Source: Jannaschia seohaensis (GTDB lineage Bacteria > Pseudomonadota > Alphaproteobacteria > Rhodobacterales > Rhodobacteraceae). Taken from it: 64,000 bases of DNA. Below, one piece after another: positions 52,476-62,166 of this stretch. Positions within the stretch are counted from its first letter, which is position 1; every line of letters starts with the position of its first letter. The notes under the pieces are model-generated. The model made no database searches. It worked only from the letters and a program-made list of their open reading frames with translations, and was not told where the DNA came from. The DNA is taken from the NCBI RefSeq assembly GCF_900116765.1, contig NZ_UETC01000005.1, forward strand, positions 186,001-250,000. The letters are read 5' to 3'. Made by a program: the position numbers and the translations under genes.

Positions 52476-53792
52476 ATGGCCGATCTCTTCTCCACCAGCG
52501 ACCCGGCGCCCGAGCCGGGGCGCGCGCCCGCCGGGCCGCTCGCGGACCGGCTCCGTCCCGCTGCGCTGAACGCGGTGGTGGGGCAAGGGCATCTGCTCGG
52601 GCCGGAGGGCTCGCTGACGGCGATGCTGTCAGGGGCGCTGCCTTCGCTGATCCTCTGGGGGCCGCCCGGCGTCGGCAAGACGACCATCGCGCGGTTGCTC
52701 GCCGACCATGTCGGGCTGCATTTCGTGCAGATCAGCGCGATCTTCACCGGCGTGGCCGACCTCCGGAAAGTCTTCGAGACCGCGCGTAACCGCCGTGCCA
52801 ACGGGCGGGGCACGCTGCTCTTCGTCGACGAGATCCATCGTTTCAACAAAGCGCAGCAGGACGGCTTCTTGCCGCATATGGAGGACGGGACGATCACCCT
52901 GGTGGGGGCGACGACCGAGAACCCCTCCTTCGAGCTCAACGCCGCTCTGATGTCCCGCGCGCAGGTGCTGGTGCTGCACCGCCTGACGTTGAAGGACATG
53001 GAGCTGCTGACCCAGCGCGCCGAGCGGGAGTTGGGCGCGAAGCTGCCGCTCGACGGGCCCGCCCGCGAGGCGTTGCAGGAAATGGCGGATGGGGATGGGC
53101 GCGCGCTCTTGAACTTGGTGGAGCAGGTCGCGGCCTGGGGCGCCAAGGGGCTGATCGATGTCGAGACGCTGTCGAAGCGGCTCCAGAAGCGGGCCGCGCA
53201 ATACGACAAGTCGGGCGACGCGCATTACAACCTCATCTCCGCGCTGCATAAATCCGTGCGCGGCAGCGACCCGGACGCGGCGCTCTACTGGCTGGCCCGG
53301 ATGCTGAAGGGCGGCGAGGATCCGCGGTACCTTGCGCGCCGCATCACCCGCATGGCGGTGGAGGATATCGGTCTGGCCGACCCGCAGGCGCAGGGGCTGT
53401 GTCTTCAGGCCTGGGAGACCTATGAGCGGCTGGGCTCGCCCGAGGGGGAACTCGCCCTGGCCAATGTGGTGGTCTATCTCGCGCTCGCGCCGAAATCGAA
53501 CGCCGCCTATGCCGCCTTCAAGGCTGCGATGAAGGGCGCCGCGCAGGCCGGGTCGGAGCAGCCGCCCAAACATATCCTCAATGCGCCGACGCAGCTGATG
53601 AAGGATCAGGGCTACGCGGCGGGCTATGCTTACGATCACGATCAGGCGGACGGGTTCTCGGGTCAGAACTACTTCCCCGATGGCATGAAGCGGCCCGTCT
53701 ACTACGTCCCCGTGGAACGCGGCTTCGAGCGGGAGCTGGGCCGCCGGCTGGATTGGTTCGTCGAGCAGCGGGCCAAGCGGGCCAAAGGTTGA
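52476..53792 (+). CDS. rarA: Replication-associated recombination protein RarA (MgsA, AAA+ ATPase)
   Basis: 438 residues. Walker A GPPGVGKT (62-69), Walker B LLFVDEIHRFNKAQQD, sensor segment VGATTENPSFELNAALMSRAQV, and C-terminal tetramerisation part with GSDPDAALYWLARML, RRITRMAVEDIGLADP and the terminal YYVPVERGFERELGRRL. It acts at stalled replication forks. The frame is open upstream as a shadow of rplQ; MADLFSTSD is the family-like start, though the RBS is weak. Confidence 0.95.
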   Translation: MADLFSTSDPAPEPGRAPAGPLADRLRPAALNAVVGQGHLLGPEGSLTAMLSGALPSLILWGPPGVGKTTIARLLADHVGLHFVQISAIFTGVADLRKVFETARNRRANGRGTLLFVDEIHRFNKAQQDGFLPHMEDGTITLVGATTENPSFELNAALMSRAQVLVLHRLTLKDMELLTQRAERELGAKLPLDGPAREALQEMADGDGRALLNLVEQVAAWGAKGLIDVETLSKRLQKRAAQYDKSGDAHYNLISALHKSVRGSDPDAALYWLARMLKGGEDPRYLARRITRMAVEDIGLADPQAQGLCLQAWETYERLGSPEGELALANVVVYLALAPKSNAAYAAFKAAMKGAAQAGSEQPPKHILNAPTQLMKDQGYAAGYAYDHDQADGFSGQNYFPDGMKRPVYYVPVERGFERELGRRLDWFVEQRAKRAKG

Positions 53793-53824
53793 CACCGGGC
53801 CGCGCCGGGACGACATGCCCGCCC

Positions 53825-54187
53825 ATGACATCCGTTCTTTCCGTGGCCCTGGGCGGGGCGCTGGGCGCTTCGCTCCGCTTCCTTCTCGTCAGCGCGCTGA
53901 TGCGTGACGGGTTTCCCGTCGCGATCCTGTTCTGCAACGTCTTGGGATCGTTTCTGATGGGCCTGCTTGTCGTCCTATTGGGGCATCACGGCTTGCCGCA
54001 ATTGCAACCCTTCCTGCTGGCGGGCGTGCTGGGTGGCTTCACGACCTTTTCGGCCTTCTCGCTAGAGACGCTGGCCCTGATCGAGCAGGGCGCGTTGGGG
54101 CAGGCCTTTCTCTATGTCGCGGCGTCGGTTCTGCTGTCGCTGCTGGCGCTGACCGCGGGCCTTTGGCTCGCCCGGAGTTTCGCATGA
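53825..54187 (+). CDS. crcB: Fluoride ion channel CrcB
   Basis: 120 residues, four transmembrane helices. Family motifs GGALGASLRFLL, LFCNVLGSFLMGLL and GVLGGFTTFSAFSLETL (the fluoride-pore Phe/Thr track) are complete. It exports toxic fluoride as a dual-topology dimer. No fluoride riboswitch is visible in the 32-base gap after rarA. Overlaps the next gene by ATGA. Confidence 0.95.
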   Translation: MTSVLSVALGGALGASLRFLLVSALMRDGFPVAILFCNVLGSFLMGLLVVLLGHHGLPQLQPFLLAGVLGGFTTFSAFSLETLALIEQGALGQAFLYVAASVLLSLLALTAGLWLARSFA

Positions 54188-55227
54188 GTGGAGTGCAGAC
54201 CGTGACCGTCGCCGCGGGCGAGGGGGAGCAGCGGCTGGACCGCTGGCTCAAGCGCCGGTTCCCGCAACTCAGCCAGGGGCAAATCGAGAAGATGGCCCGC
54301 AAGGGCGAGTTGCGGCTGGATGGCGGGCGCGTGAAGGCCAATACGCGGGTCGAGGAGGGCCAGCAGGTCCGCGTGCCGCCCCTTCCGGAGGAGCGTGGGC
54401 CGGCCGCGCCGAAGCGGGTCAAGACGCCCAAGGCGGATGCGGAGATGATCCGCGCCTGTGTGATTTATCGCGACGAGCACATCCTGGCGCTGAACAAGCC
54501 GCCGGGCCTCGCCTCGCAGGGCGGCAGCGGTCAGACGCGCCATGTCGACGGGATGGGCGACGCGCTGCGCTTCGACGCCGATGAGCAGCCGCGCCTTGTC
54601 CACCGGCTGGACCGCGACACCTCGGGCGTGATGCTGATGGCGCGCAACCGGCTGACCGCCGCCAAGCTCAGCGAAGCCTTCCAGAGCCGCGACACCCGCA
54701 AGATCTACTGGGCGGCCATCGCGGGCGTGCCCAAGCTCAAGCGCGGGACGATCCGGTTCGGGCTGGTCAAGGCCGGGGGCGGCGGCGATGGCGGCGAGAA
54801 GATGCGCGCCATCCATCCCGACGAGGTCGGGCAGGTGAAGGGCGCGAAGAACGCGACCTCCGATTACGCGATCCTTGACAGCCTGGGGACGCGGGCGGCC
54901 TGGGCCGCGCTGGTTCCGGTGACGGGGCGGACGCATCAGCTGCGTGTGCATATGGCCGAGATCGGGCATCCGATCGTGGGCGACGGGAAATATGGCGGAT
55001 CGGGGCAGGAAAATCTGGGCGACGGCTGGGGCGCGCAGCTCGGCGGCGAGATCAGCCGCAAGCTGCATCTGCACGCCCGTTCGCTGACGCTCACCCACCC
55101 GATCACCGGGGCGCGGCTGCACCTGACCGCGCCTCTGCCGCCGCATATGCAGGCAACCTGGGACATGATGGGCTGGCGCGCCGAGGATGTGCCGGTCGAC
55201 CCCTTTGCGGAGGATGACGATGCGTGA
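54184..55227 (+). CDS. RluC/RluD-family 23S rRNA pseudouridine synthase
   Basis: 347 residues. N-terminal S4 RNA-binding domain (EQRLDRWLKRRFPQLSQGQIEKMARKGELRLDG), linker, then the RluA-type catalytic domain with NKPPGLASQGG and HRLDRDTSGVML where D143 is the catalytic Asp, and the RTHQLRVHMAEIGHPIVGDGKYG motif. Closest in layout to RluC. A Gly-rich insertion (KAGGGGDGGEKM) sits in the middle. Overlaps crcB upstream and the HAD gene downstream. Confidence 0.9.
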   Translation: MSGVQTVTVAAGEGEQRLDRWLKRRFPQLSQGQIEKMARKGELRLDGGRVKANTRVEEGQQVRVPPLPEERGPAAPKRVKTPKADAEMIRACVIYRDEHILALNKPPGLASQGGSGQTRHVDGMGDALRFDADEQPRLVHRLDRDTSGVMLMARNRLTAAKLSEAFQSRDTRKIYWAAIAGVPKLKRGTIRFGLVKAGGGGDGGEKMRAIHPDEVGQVKGAKNATSDYAILDSLGTRAAWAALVPVTGRTHQLRVHMAEIGHPIVGDGKYGGSGQENLGDGWGAQLGGEISRKLHLHARSLTLTHPITGARLHLTAPLPPHMQATWDMMGWRAEDVPVDPFAEDDDA

Positions 55228-55882
55228 TGCGCTGGCGATCTTCGATGTGGATGGAACCCTGATCGACAGCGGCGGTATCGTCGTCGACACGCTGACCGCC
55301 GCCTTCGAGGAGGCGGGCGCGTCCCCGCCCGCGCCGGACGCGATCCGGCGGGGGATCGGTCTGTCGCTCTCGCAGATGATCGCCACCCTCGCCGACGATC
55401 TCCCCGAGTCCGTGTTCGCCGAGATCGTCGCCGGCTATCGGCTGCGCTTCGCCGCGGCGATGGAGCAGGGCGGCGAGCCGCCGCTTTATCCGGGCGTCGA
55501 GGCAGGGCTGGCGCGGTTGGCCCAAGCGGGGCTGCCGCTGGGGATCGCAACGGGCAAGTCGCAGCGCGGGCTGGACCGGCTGATCGAGGCCAAGGGCTGG
55601 CAGGCAATGTTCGCGAGCCTGCAATGCGCCGACCACCACCCTTCCAAGCCGCACCCGTCGATGATCCGCCGCGCGCTACTGGAGACGGCGACCGAGGACG
55701 GGCGCGCGGTGATGATCGGCGATTCGATCTACGACATGGAGATGGCCCGCGCCGCCGAGGTCCACGCCATCGGTGTAGCCTGGGGCTACCATTCGGCGGA
55801 GGCCCTGAGCCGTGCAGGCGCGCAGACGGTATTCGACGATTTCGATGGGTTGGTAGACCACCTGCTGGAGAGGTTCGCATGA
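55220..55882 (+). CDS. HAD-family hydrolase (phosphoglycolate phosphatase-like)
   Basis: 220 residues. HAD motif I DVDGTLIDS at residues 9-17, motif II in GIATGKS, Lys of motif III near HPSKPHPSM and motif IV GDSIYDMEMARAA. The helical cap is inserted after motif I. ATG 55220 has GGAGG six bases upstream; an ATG two codons earlier overlaps that site. Overlaps the pseudouridine synthase stop by eight bases and the ATP12 start by four. Confidence 0.88.
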   Translation: MRDALAIFDVDGTLIDSGGIVVDTLTAAFEEAGASPPAPDAIRRGIGLSLSQMIATLADDLPESVFAEIVAGYRLRFAAAMEQGGEPPLYPGVEAGLARLAQAGLPLGIATGKSQRGLDRLIEAKGWQAMFASLQCADHHPSKPHPSMIRRALLETATEDGRAVMIGDSIYDMEMARAAEVHAIGVAWGYHSAEALSRAGAQTVFDDFDGLVDHLLERFA

Positions 55883-56592
55883 CCGAATGGAAGGCGAAGC
55901 GTTTTTGGAAGGAGGCGCGGGTCGCGCCCGTCGAGGACGGCTATGCGGTGCAGCTCGACGGACGGCCGGTGCGCTCGCCGCTGAAGACTCTGGTCGCGAT
56001 GCCGAGCCGCGCCCTGGCCGAAGGCGTGGCCCAGGAATGGCAGGCGCAGGAGGATGTGATCGCCCCGCTGACCATGCCCTTGACCCGGGCCGTGAACGCA
56101 ACGCTCGACAAGGTGATGACCCAGCAGGAGGAGGTCGCCGCTCATCTCGCGGAATATGGCGAGAGCGATCTGCTCTGCTACCGCGCCGCCGGACCCGATG
56201 GGCTGGTCGCGCGCCAGCAGGAGGCGTGGGACCCGGTCCTGGACTGGCTGGACCGGACCCATGGGGCGCGGCTGGCCGTCACCCAGGGCGTGATCCCCGT
56301 GCCACAGGCCGCGAATGCCGTCACGGCGATGCAGGCCCGCGTCGGGGCGCTGTCGCCCTGGGAGCTGACCGCGTTGAGCGAGTTCGTCACCTTGTCCGGC
56401 AGTCTCGTCCTGGGACTGGCCGTCATCGAGGATCACCTCGCGGCCGACGGCGCCTGGGATCTGTCGCGCATCGACGAGGATTGGCAGATCGCCCAATGGG
56501 GCGAGGACGAGGAAGAGGCGGCGCGCATCGCCCATAAGCGCAGCGCTTTCCTCCAGGCGCGCACCTATCTGGACCTCTTTCGCGCCGGCTGA
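55879..56592 (+). CDS. ATP12 family F1-ATPase assembly chaperone
   Basis: 237 residues. RFWKEARVAPVEDGYAVQLDGRPVRSPLKTL and EWQAQEDVIAPLTMPLTRAVNATLDKV are the ATP12 signature; the C-terminal half has WELTALSEFVTLSGSLVLGLAV. In mitochondria ATP12 protects the F1 alpha subunit; the alphaproteobacterial protein presumably does likewise. ATGA overlap with the HAD gene. End of the crcB-rluC-HAD-ATP12 chain. Confidence 0.92.
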   Translation: MTEWKAKRFWKEARVAPVEDGYAVQLDGRPVRSPLKTLVAMPSRALAEGVAQEWQAQEDVIAPLTMPLTRAVNATLDKVMTQQEEVAAHLAEYGESDLLCYRAAGPDGLVARQQEAWDPVLDWLDRTHGARLAVTQGVIPVPQAANAVTAMQARVGALSPWELTALSEFVTLSGSLVLGLAVIEDHLAADGAWDLSRIDEDWQIAQWGEDEEEAARIAHKRSAFLQARTYLDLFRAG

Positions 56593-56817
56593 GTCCGGAC
56601 GCGCCGCCGGATCGGGCAAGGACGCCAGAGATGCGCCTGTGTCGCAGGCGTCTGCCCAGTTTTCCGGCATCTCCCCTTGACCTTCCGGAGGTCGCTGGCC
56701 AGTTTCGGCGGCAGTGAGGGGAGTGAACATCCTCACGTAAAACCGGCCGTGACCGCGAATGCGGGGCGGCCACGTGTGGGTTCGGCCTGCGCGAAACATC
56801 AGGAAGAGGTTTACTCA

Positions 56818-57846
56818 ATGAACAAATCCGTACTTCTCGGCGCGCTTGCCGCGACGGTCGGCACGGCTGGCATCGCCTATGCCCAGGGCAGCACGACCCT
56901 GGCTGCGGTGCAGGAGCGTGGCTCGCTGAATTGCGGCGTCACAACCGGCGTTCCCGGCTTTGCGGAGCCCGATGGCGACGGCGTGTGGCAGGGCTTCGAC
57001 GTGGCCGTGTGCCGTGCCGTGGCCGCGGCGGTTCTGGGCGACCCGACTGCTGTCACCTTCGTTCCCACCACCGGCAAGACGCGCTTCACCGCGCTCGCCT
57101 CGGGCGAGATCGACATGCTGGCCCGGAACACGACCTGGACCTTCTCGCGCGACACCGACCTCAAGTTCGACTTCGTCGGCGTGAACTACTACGACGGTCA
57201 GGGCTTCATGGTCCCCGCCGATCTGGGCGTCTCCTCGGCGACCGAGCTCGACGGCGCGACGGTCTGCATCCAGACCGGCACCACGACCGAGCTGAACCTG
57301 GCGGATTACTTCCGCGTCAACGGCATGTCCTATGAGCCCGTTCCGATCGAGACCGGCGCCGAGGCCGTGCAGCAGTATCTCGCCGGCGCCTGCGACGTCT
57401 ACACCACCGACCGCTCGGCCCTGGCCGCGCAGCGTGCGGGCTTCGAGACCCCTGGCGATCACGTGATCCTGCCCGAGGTCGTCTCTAAGGAGCCGCTGGG
57501 CCCGCTGGTCCGTCACGGCGACAGCGAGTGGGGCGACATCGTCCGCTGGACGCTGAACGCGCTGATTTCGGCCGAAGAGCTGGGCGTGACCCAGAGCAAT
57601 GTCGAAGAGATGGCCGCTGCTCCGGGTGACAACCCCGAGATCAACCGGATGCTCGGCACCGAGGGTGAGCTGGGCGCGATGGTCGGTTTGTCGGCCGACG
57701 CGTTCAAGAACGCCATCGCCGCCGTGGGCAACTACGGTGAGGTGTTCGACCAGAACATCGGCGAATCGACCGCGATCGGTCTCGCCCGTGGCCTGAACGC
57801 ACAATACTACGACGGTGGCCTGATCTACTCGCCGCCGTTCCGTTAA
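56818..57846 (+). CDS. aapJ: General L-amino acid ABC transporter, substrate-binding protein
   Basis: 342 residues. Signal peptide ending AYA-QG at about residue 22. Body: TLAAVQERGSLNCGVTTGVPGFAEPD, GFDVAVCRAVAAAVLGD and FTALASGEIDMLARNTTWT, as in AapJ/PA-type receptors of the PAAT family. Periplasmic receptor for many L-amino acids. AGGAAGAGG precedes the ATG. A stable hairpin directly follows the stop and separates it from the permease genes. Confidence 0.95.
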   Translation: MNKSVLLGALAATVGTAGIAYAQGSTTLAAVQERGSLNCGVTTGVPGFAEPDGDGVWQGFDVAVCRAVAAAVLGDPTAVTFVPTTGKTRFTALASGEIDMLARNTTWTFSRDTDLKFDFVGVNYYDGQGFMVPADLGVSSATELDGATVCIQTGTTTELNLADYFRVNGMSYEPVPIETGAEAVQQYLAGACDVYTTDRSALAAQRAGFETPGDHVILPEVVSKEPLGPLVRHGDSEWGDIVRWTLNALISAEELGVTQSNVEEMAAAPGDNPEINRMLGTEGELGAMVGLSADAFKNAIAAVGNYGEVFDQNIGESTAIGLARGLNAQYYDGGLIYSPPFR

Positions 57847-57857
57847 GCAAATCTGGG

Positions 57858-57885
57858 GGGGCGCGGGCCGAAAGGTCCGCGCCCC
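57858..57885 (+). other. GAAA-tetraloop hairpin between aapJ and aapQ
   Basis: GGGGCGCGGGCC paired with GGTCCGCGCCCC (12 bp, one GT) closed by a GAAA tetraloop, 12 bases after the aapJ stop, followed by TTCC rather than a T run. Such structures usually stabilise or partly terminate the receptor mRNA so that receptor exceeds permease. Confidence 0.8.
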
Positions 57886-57999
57886 TTCCAATTAACGACA
57901 CGAATCATAAGCCCATGGGCGGAGCCGGGGTATCCTCCCCGGGGGCGACAGACGGCGAAGCCGCGGCGCCTTGGAACCCAGGGGACACGGGGAAAGAAC

Positions 58000-59229
58000 A
58001 TGACGACAGCAGCCGATCCGCCGAGCGCGGAGGGATTCCGCCTTGGGCAGCTCATCAACGACACGCGATACCGGTCCTATACGTTCCAGGCCATCGCGCT
58101 GCTCGCGCTGATCTTCGGCTTCAGTTGGCTGGCCTATAACGCGTCGCAGAACGAGCAGCTCCAGGCCAACGGCTTCAGCTACGACTTCCTGTTCGCGCCC
58201 GCGGGCTATGACATCAACCAGCAGCCCATCCCCTACACGTCCCAGGACACCCATCTGCGGGCCACGGTGATCGGGGCGATCAACACGATCATCGTCGCCT
58301 TTCTGGCCTGCGTCACCGCGACGATCTTCGGTGTGATCGCGGGTGTGCTGCGCCTGTCGAACAACTGGATCATCTCCAAGCTGATGGCGATCTATGTGGA
58401 GATGTTCCGCAACATCCCCGTTCTCATCTGGATCATCATCATCTTTACCGTGGCGGCGAACACCTTCCCGCCGATCTCCGAATTCCGAATACCGCGCGAC
58501 GGCTCCGACCCGGAGCGGACGCTTCTCTTCGGCATGTTCGCGGCGACGAACCAGGGCGTGTTCGTTCCGCGTCTCGTCTTCGAAGGGCTCGGCTGGCTGG
58601 TCGCGGTGACTTTCCTTGCCTCGATCGCGGGCGTTTTCGGCTGGCGCGCCCATGCTCGCAACAAGCTCTATTCCGAGGGCACGGTCGTGCCGGTGCTCTG
58701 GCCGTCCCTGGCGATCCTCTTCGTGCCGACCATCGTGGTCTACTTCGTCCTCGGCATGCCGGTCTCGCTGGAGAGCCCCGAGATGGGTCGCTTCCGCTTC
58801 GAGGGCGGGTTCCTGCTGCGGCCGTCGCTGATCGCGCTGTGGTTCGCGCTGTCGATCTATACCGGCGCCTTTATCGCCGAGAACGTCCGCGCGGGCATCC
58901 TGGCCATCTCCAAGGGCCAGACCGAGGCGGCCGCCGCGCTGGGTCTGCGCCCGGGCCGGATCATGTCGCTGGTGGTGCTGCCGCAGGCGCTGCGGGTCAT
59001 CATCCCGCCGCTGATCTCGCAATACCTCAACATCACCAAGAACACCTCGCTGGCCATTGCCGTGGGCTACATGGACCTGACCGGAACGCTGGGCGGCATC
59101 ACGCTGAACCAGACGGGGCGGGCGCTGGAATGCATCCTGCTCTTGATGCTGTTCTATCTGACGTTCTCGCTGGCGATCTCGGCCATCATGAACGTCTACA
59201 ACAACTCCGTTAAGCTGAAGGAGCGGTGA
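58000..59229 (+). CDS. aapQ: General L-amino acid ABC transporter, permease AapQ
   Basis: 409 residues, PAAT-type inner-membrane permease with an N-terminal helix near residue 30-48 and the conserved permease region EMFRNIPVLIWIIIIF and the EAA loop KGQTEAAAALGLRPGRIMSLVVLPQALRVIIPPL. As in other AapQ proteins a long insertion (about 145-255) carries extra helices. Pairs with AapM. One base separates it from aapM. Confidence 0.95.
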   Translation: MTTAADPPSAEGFRLGQLINDTRYRSYTFQAIALLALIFGFSWLAYNASQNEQLQANGFSYDFLFAPAGYDINQQPIPYTSQDTHLRATVIGAINTIIVAFLACVTATIFGVIAGVLRLSNNWIISKLMAIYVEMFRNIPVLIWIIIIFTVAANTFPPISEFRIPRDGSDPERTLLFGMFAATNQGVFVPRLVFEGLGWLVAVTFLASIAGVFGWRAHARNKLYSEGTVVPVLWPSLAILFVPTIVVYFVLGMPVSLESPEMGRFRFEGGFLLRPSLIALWFALSIYTGAFIAENVRAGILAISKGQTEAAAALGLRPGRIMSLVVLPQALRVIIPPLISQYLNITKNTSLAIAVGYMDLTGTLGGITLNQTGRALECILLLMLFYLTFSLAISAIMNVYNNSVKLKER

Positions 59230-59230
59230 C

Positions 59231-60529
59231 ATGAGCGACGCACCCGCACATTCCGTCGCCTTCGTCCGCAAGACCGAGATTCCGGCCAAGGCCCCGCCGG
59301 TCGCGGAGACCGGAGTGCTGAAATGGATCAAGGAGAACCTGTTCTCCGGACCCTTCAACACGATCATGACGATCCTCGGGCTGCTGGTGATCTACTACCT
59401 GCTGTCCGGCCTGATCCCCTGGATCGTGAACGGCACCTGGGAAGGCGCCGACATCCGCGAATGCCGGGAGATCCTGCAAGGCTCGGGCGGGGGCTGCTTC
59501 GCGGTCATCTCCGACCGCTGGCCGCAGCTTCTGTTCGGGTTCCAGTATCCCGACTATCTGCGCTGGCGCCCGACCCTGGCCTTCCTGCTGCTGTTCCTGG
59601 CGGTGCCGCCGGCGCTCTTTGTGATGTTCCTGCCGCGCTGGACGCTGATCGCCACGGCGATCTACCCGTTCGTGGCCTATTGGCTGATCTGGGGCGGGAC
59701 GATCCTGGCGCCGCTGATGTCCGCGGTCGCGCTGATCGGCGGCTACATGGTGTTCAAGACCGTGGAAAAGGGTGGATTCGTGAAGGGCCTCGCGGCGGGC
59801 ATCGTCTCGGCCTTCCTGATCCTCTGGATCGGCGGCTTCATCAGCACGGCCGGGGCGAACGTCCTGGCGCTGGAGCCGGTCGAGAGCCGGGCCATGGGGG
59901 GCTTCATGCTCAACATGATCCTGGGCACCGTCTGCGTGTCGCTGTCGATCCCGCTGGGCATCCTGCTGGCGCTGGGCCGTCAGTCCAAGCTGCCCATCGT
60001 CAAGGGCTTCTGCGTCGTCTTCATCGAGTTCATCCGCGGCGTGCCGCTGATCACGCTGCTCTTCGTGGCCAACGTGGTCCTGGCCTACTTCCTGCCGCCG
60101 CAAGCCAACTTCGACCTGATCATCCGGGTGATCATCATGATCACGATGTTCTCGGCGGCCTATATCGCCGAGGTCATCCGCGGGGGCCTCGCCGCTCTGC
60201 CCAAGGGTCAGTATGAGGCGGCGGACAGCCTGGGGCTCGACTACCCGCAGGCGATGCGGCTGATCATCCTGCCGCAGGCGCTGAAGATCTCGATCCCGGG
60301 CATCGTCAACGTCGCGGTGGGCCTGTTCAAGGATACGACGCTGGTCTCGGTCATCTCCATGTTCGACCTGGTCGGCATGATCCGGGGCCCGATCCTGTCG
60401 TCCACCGACTGGGTCGGCGTCTACTGGGAGCTCTGGGCCGCGGCCTGCATCCTGTTCTTCATCGTCTGCTACGGCATCTCGCAATATTCTCAGTGGCTGG
60501 AGAGACAGCTGCGCACCGATCATCGCTAA
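59231..60529 (+). CDS. aapM: General L-amino acid ABC transporter, permease AapM
   Basis: 432 residues with about nine helices. EFIRGVPLITLLFVANVVLAYF, the EAA loop KGQYEAADSLGLDYPQAMRLIILPQALKISIPGIVNV and LFKDTTLVSVISMFDLVGM are diagnostic. Forms the heterodimeric pore with AapQ. Close spacing on both sides supports one transcript aapQMP. Confidence 0.95.
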   Translation: MSDAPAHSVAFVRKTEIPAKAPPVAETGVLKWIKENLFSGPFNTIMTILGLLVIYYLLSGLIPWIVNGTWEGADIRECREILQGSGGGCFAVISDRWPQLLFGFQYPDYLRWRPTLAFLLLFLAVPPALFVMFLPRWTLIATAIYPFVAYWLIWGGTILAPLMSAVALIGGYMVFKTVEKGGFVKGLAAGIVSAFLILWIGGFISTAGANVLALEPVESRAMGGFMLNMILGTVCVSLSIPLGILLALGRQSKLPIVKGFCVVFIEFIRGVPLITLLFVANVVLAYFLPPQANFDLIIRVIIMITMFSAAYIAEVIRGGLAALPKGQYEAADSLGLDYPQAMRLIILPQALKISIPGIVNVAVGLFKDTTLVSVISMFDLVGMIRGPILSSTDWVGVYWELWAAACILFFIVCYGISQYSQWLERQLRTDHR

Positions 60530-60541
60530 GGAGGGCTCACC

Positions 60542-61333
60542 ATGGCTGCTTTGGACACCAATACCGGGGGCGACTCCTCCCAGATGAAAGTGAGCGACGA
60601 GGTCGCGATCACCATCAAGGGCATGAACAAGTGGTACGGCCAGTTCCACGTTCTGCGCGACATCGACCTGACCGTGCAGCGGGGCGAGCGGATCGTGATC
60701 TGCGGGCCCTCGGGCTCCGGCAAATCGACGCTGATCCGCTGCATCAACGCCCTGGAGGAGCATCAGGAAGGCTCGATCGTCGTCGACGGCGTGCCGCTCT
60801 CGTCGGATCTGAAGAACATCGACAAGATCCGGTCGGAGGTCGGAATGTGCTTCCAGCACTTCAACCTCTTCCCGCATCTGACGATCCTGGAGAACTGCAC
60901 GCTGGCGCCGATCTGGGTGCGCAAGACGCCCAAGAAGGAAGCCGAAGAGACGGCGATGTACTTCCTGGAGAAGGTCAAGATCCCGGACCAGGCGAACAAG
61001 TATCCCGGCCAGCTCTCGGGCGGGCAGCAGCAGCGGGTCGCCATCGCGCGCTCGCTCTGCATGCGGCCGCGGATCATGCTTTTTGACGAGCCTACCTCGG
61101 CGCTCGATCCCGAGATGATCAAGGAGGTGCTGGATACGATGATCCAGCTCGCCGAAGAGGGCATGACCATGCTCTGCGTGACCCACGAGATGGGCTTCGC
61201 GCGTCAGGTCGCCAACCGCGTGATCTTCATGGATGCGGGGCAGATCGTCGAGCAGAACGAGCCGGAATCGTTCTTCCTCAATCCGCAGAACGAGCGCACC
61301 AAGCTGTTCCTGAGCCAGATCCTGGGGCACTGA
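60542..61333 (+). CDS. aapP: General L-amino acid ABC transporter, ATPase AapP
   Basis: 263 residues. Walker [10 protein letters not shown] (55-63), Q-loop in [11 protein letters not shown], signature LSGGQQQR, Walker [14 protein letters not shown] and switch His in [15 protein letters not shown] precedes the ATG. Last gene of aapJQMP, followed by a GC hairpin. Confidence 0.96.
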   Translation: MAALDTNTGGDSSQMKVSDEVAITIKGMNKWYGQFHVLRDIDLTVQRGERIVICGPSGSGKSTLIRCINALEEHQEGSIVVDGVPLSSDLKNIDKIRSEVGMCFQHFNLFPHLTILENCTLAPIWVRKTPKKEAEETAMYFLEKVKIPDQANKYPGQLSGGQQQRVAIARSLCMRPRIMLFDEPTSALDPEMIKEVLDTMIQLAEEGMTMLCVTHEMGFARQVANRVIFMDAGQIVEQNEPESFFLNPQNERTKLFLSQILGH

Positions 61334-61353
61334 TCCCGGTCACCTGAACATCG

Positions 61354-61380
61354 GCCCCCCGGTCGTTGCGGCCGGGGGGC
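61354..61380 (+). terminator. Probable terminator of aapQMP
   Basis: GCCCCCCGG with CCGGGGGGC, nine-base loop, 20 bases after the aapP stop. Only TGTCGC follows, so termination may depend on the very stable stem or on Rho. Confidence 0.55.
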
Positions 61381-61587
61381 TGTCGCACTCCGGGTCGCCG
61401 CAGGGGGAAGGCGCGGTGGATCCGTCGCGGGAGGCACTGGCTGATAGCTTGAGCCTCAAAGCGGGTCGGATAGCCGATAGTCTTTGACGCTCCATCAGAG
61501 GCAGTCGGAGGGCGTCTGTCCCGGAGGGAGACCGCCGACAGCCCGCAAAACCACGCCGCTAGGCGTGCGGCTTGATGCGCGGTCTCG

Positions 61588-62163
61588 TCAGCGCGAAACC
61601 TTCATCAGGGCGGCTGCGCGTTCTTCCCGGCTAAGCACCTGGGGCGGTCTCGCCGGGGCGCCGTCCGCGTCGAAAAACGGGGTGTCCCGCCATTCGCCGT
61701 TGAGGTTCTTCGCGGCCATTCGCGTGACCATGCGGCCGACCATGCGGCCGAGCCCGCGATTTTTCGTCTTGCCGGGACCGGCCGGGATGAAGGCTTCGGC
61801 CGTCACGGGACCCAGCGCGTCGGGGTGCTCCAGCCGATCGGCATTGAGGCCGACATGCACCGCCCGCGCCTTGGTCGGCGTGTAGAAAAGCGGCGTGTCG
61901 CAGCAGGTCGCATACCAGCGCAGCGCCCCCCGCGCGGACAGGCGGAACAGGCGCAGCTTTTCGCCGCCTTGGGTGATGCGGATGCGGTCCTGGGTCGTCT
62001 GGAGGATGCCGACCTTTTCCGGGTCGGCGATCCCGAGATGGGTATAGGCCGACCGGCAATCGGTGCAGTGACAGACGATATTCGTATAGGCTGCGGGCGA
62101 GACGTCTGTGACCTCGCCCCGCAAGGTGCCGCAGCGGCAGGCGAAGCGGAGCGTCTCCGCCAC
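61588..62163 (-). CDS. DUF6151/GFA-like zinc-binding protein
   Basis: 191 residues. Cysteines are arranged as CRCGTLRG, CHCTDCRSAY and ATCCDTPLFY, the pattern of the Mss4-like/GFA fold that binds zinc and, in some members, glutathione adducts. Segments ADPEKVGILQTTQDRIRITQGGEKLRLFRLS fit the same fold. The C-terminal 50 residues are an extra helical region. It ends the short minus-strand unit after phaZ (three bases apart), but a role in PHA metabolism is not evident. Confidence 0.75.
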   Translation of the reverse strand: MAETLRFACRCGTLRGEVTDVSPAAYTNIVCHCTDCRSAYTHLGIADPEKVGILQTTQDRIRITQGGEKLRLFRLSARGALRWYATCCDTPLFYTPTKARAVHVGLNADRLEHPDALGPVTAEAFIPAGPGKTKNRGLGRMVGRMVTRMAAKNLNGEWRDTPFFDADGAPARPPQVLSREERAAALMKVSR

Positions 62164-62166
62164 GGA

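Noticed and set aside
53793-53824. Fluoride riboswitch before crcB
   Set aside because: Only 32 bases separate rarA and crcB, and the GGCGATGG-pseudoknot pattern is absent.
59210-61330. 706-codon minus-strand open frame over aapM and aapP
   Set aside because: Antisense to two conserved transporter genes, no RBS or recognised domain.
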